A stretch of 64,000 bases of DNA. It comes from Rodentibacter myodis. Lineage in GTDB: Bacteria > Pseudomonadota > Gammaproteobacteria > Enterobacterales > Pasteurellaceae. A model generated the notes under the pieces. The model worked only from the letters and a program-made list of their open reading frames with translations. It was not told the origin of the DNA and made no database searches. Numbering within the stretch: position 1 is the first letter of the stretch; each line of letters opens with the position of its first letter. The stretch is from contig NZ_MLHQ01000001.1 of assembly GCF_001999305.1 (NCBI RefSeq), forward strand, positions 62,001-126,000, read 5' to 3'. Position numbers and translations under genes: made by a program. Below, in pieces: positions 63,059 through 64,000 of this stretch.

Positions 63059-64000
<942 letters not shown>

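Overview
The window is chromosomal DNA from a member of the Pasteurellaceae in the Haemophilus/Aggregatibacter/Pasteurella branch. Two things show this. About 56 exact copies of the 9-base uptake signal AAGTGCGGT (or its complement) are spread over both strands, which is the Hin-type DNA uptake sequence. The proteins and several gene blocks (leuABCD-dprA-yaaA-pfkA, rpmF-plsX-fabH-fabD-fabG-acpP, pilABCD/ampD, rsfS to lipA followed by a YidE-type transporter, an SbmA-like ABC protein and mreB) match gene order I know from Haemophilus influenzae. Species cannot be fixed from the sequence alone. I see no rRNA, tRNA, phage, plasmid, transposase or CRISPR array.

Layout. 1-5.6 kb: the leucine operon leuA-leuB-leuC-leuD on the minus strand, preceded by a leuL leader peptide and attenuator. 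A roughly 540-base inverted repeat sits between leuA and leuB. 5.8-12 kb: competence gene dprA with a Sxy/CRP-S type site, yaaA, a small lipoprotein, pfkA, and a sulfur pair (YeeE/YedE permease plus a three-module rhodanese lipoprotein). 12-18.6 kb: yceD-rpmF-plsX-fabH-fabD-fabG-acpP for phospholipid and fatty acid synthesis, then dcuB. 18.8-30.4 kb: rho, argH (with an ARG box), yajQ, serB, ytjB, transketolase, a secreted esterase, a tandem glycine riboswitch with an alanine/glycine:cation symporter, and hpf.

30.4-41.4 kb: rhlB, a small GNAT protein, yacG, coaE and the type IV pilus operon pilABCD on the minus strand, with a perfect CRP-S site between pilA and the divergent ampD. Next comes a 507-base gap with a striking cluster of DnaA boxes, then rppH, a TSUP permease, lgt, thyA and tadA. 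41.7-49.3 kb (minus strand): trhP, a large DUF945/YdgA-family protein, adk, ampG, galE and ppa. 49.5-59 kb (plus strand): an NCS2 purine permease, then the cell-elongation and lipoate cluster rsfS-rlmH-mrdA-rodA-rlpA-dacA-ybeD-lipB-lipA. 59-64 kb: a YidE/AspT-type transporter, an SbmA/YddA-type ABC protein and the start of mreB.

Themes. Natural transformation runs through the window: uptake signals, pilABCD and dprA, both with CRP-S sites. Muropeptide recycling (ampG, ampD) and lateral wall growth (mrdA, rodA, rlpA, dacA, mreB) are also well represented. The less usual content is regulatory and structural: the leu attenuator, the DnaA-box cluster, a family of short MITE-like inverted-repeat elements in gaps between genes, and the sulfur-import/rhodanese pair.
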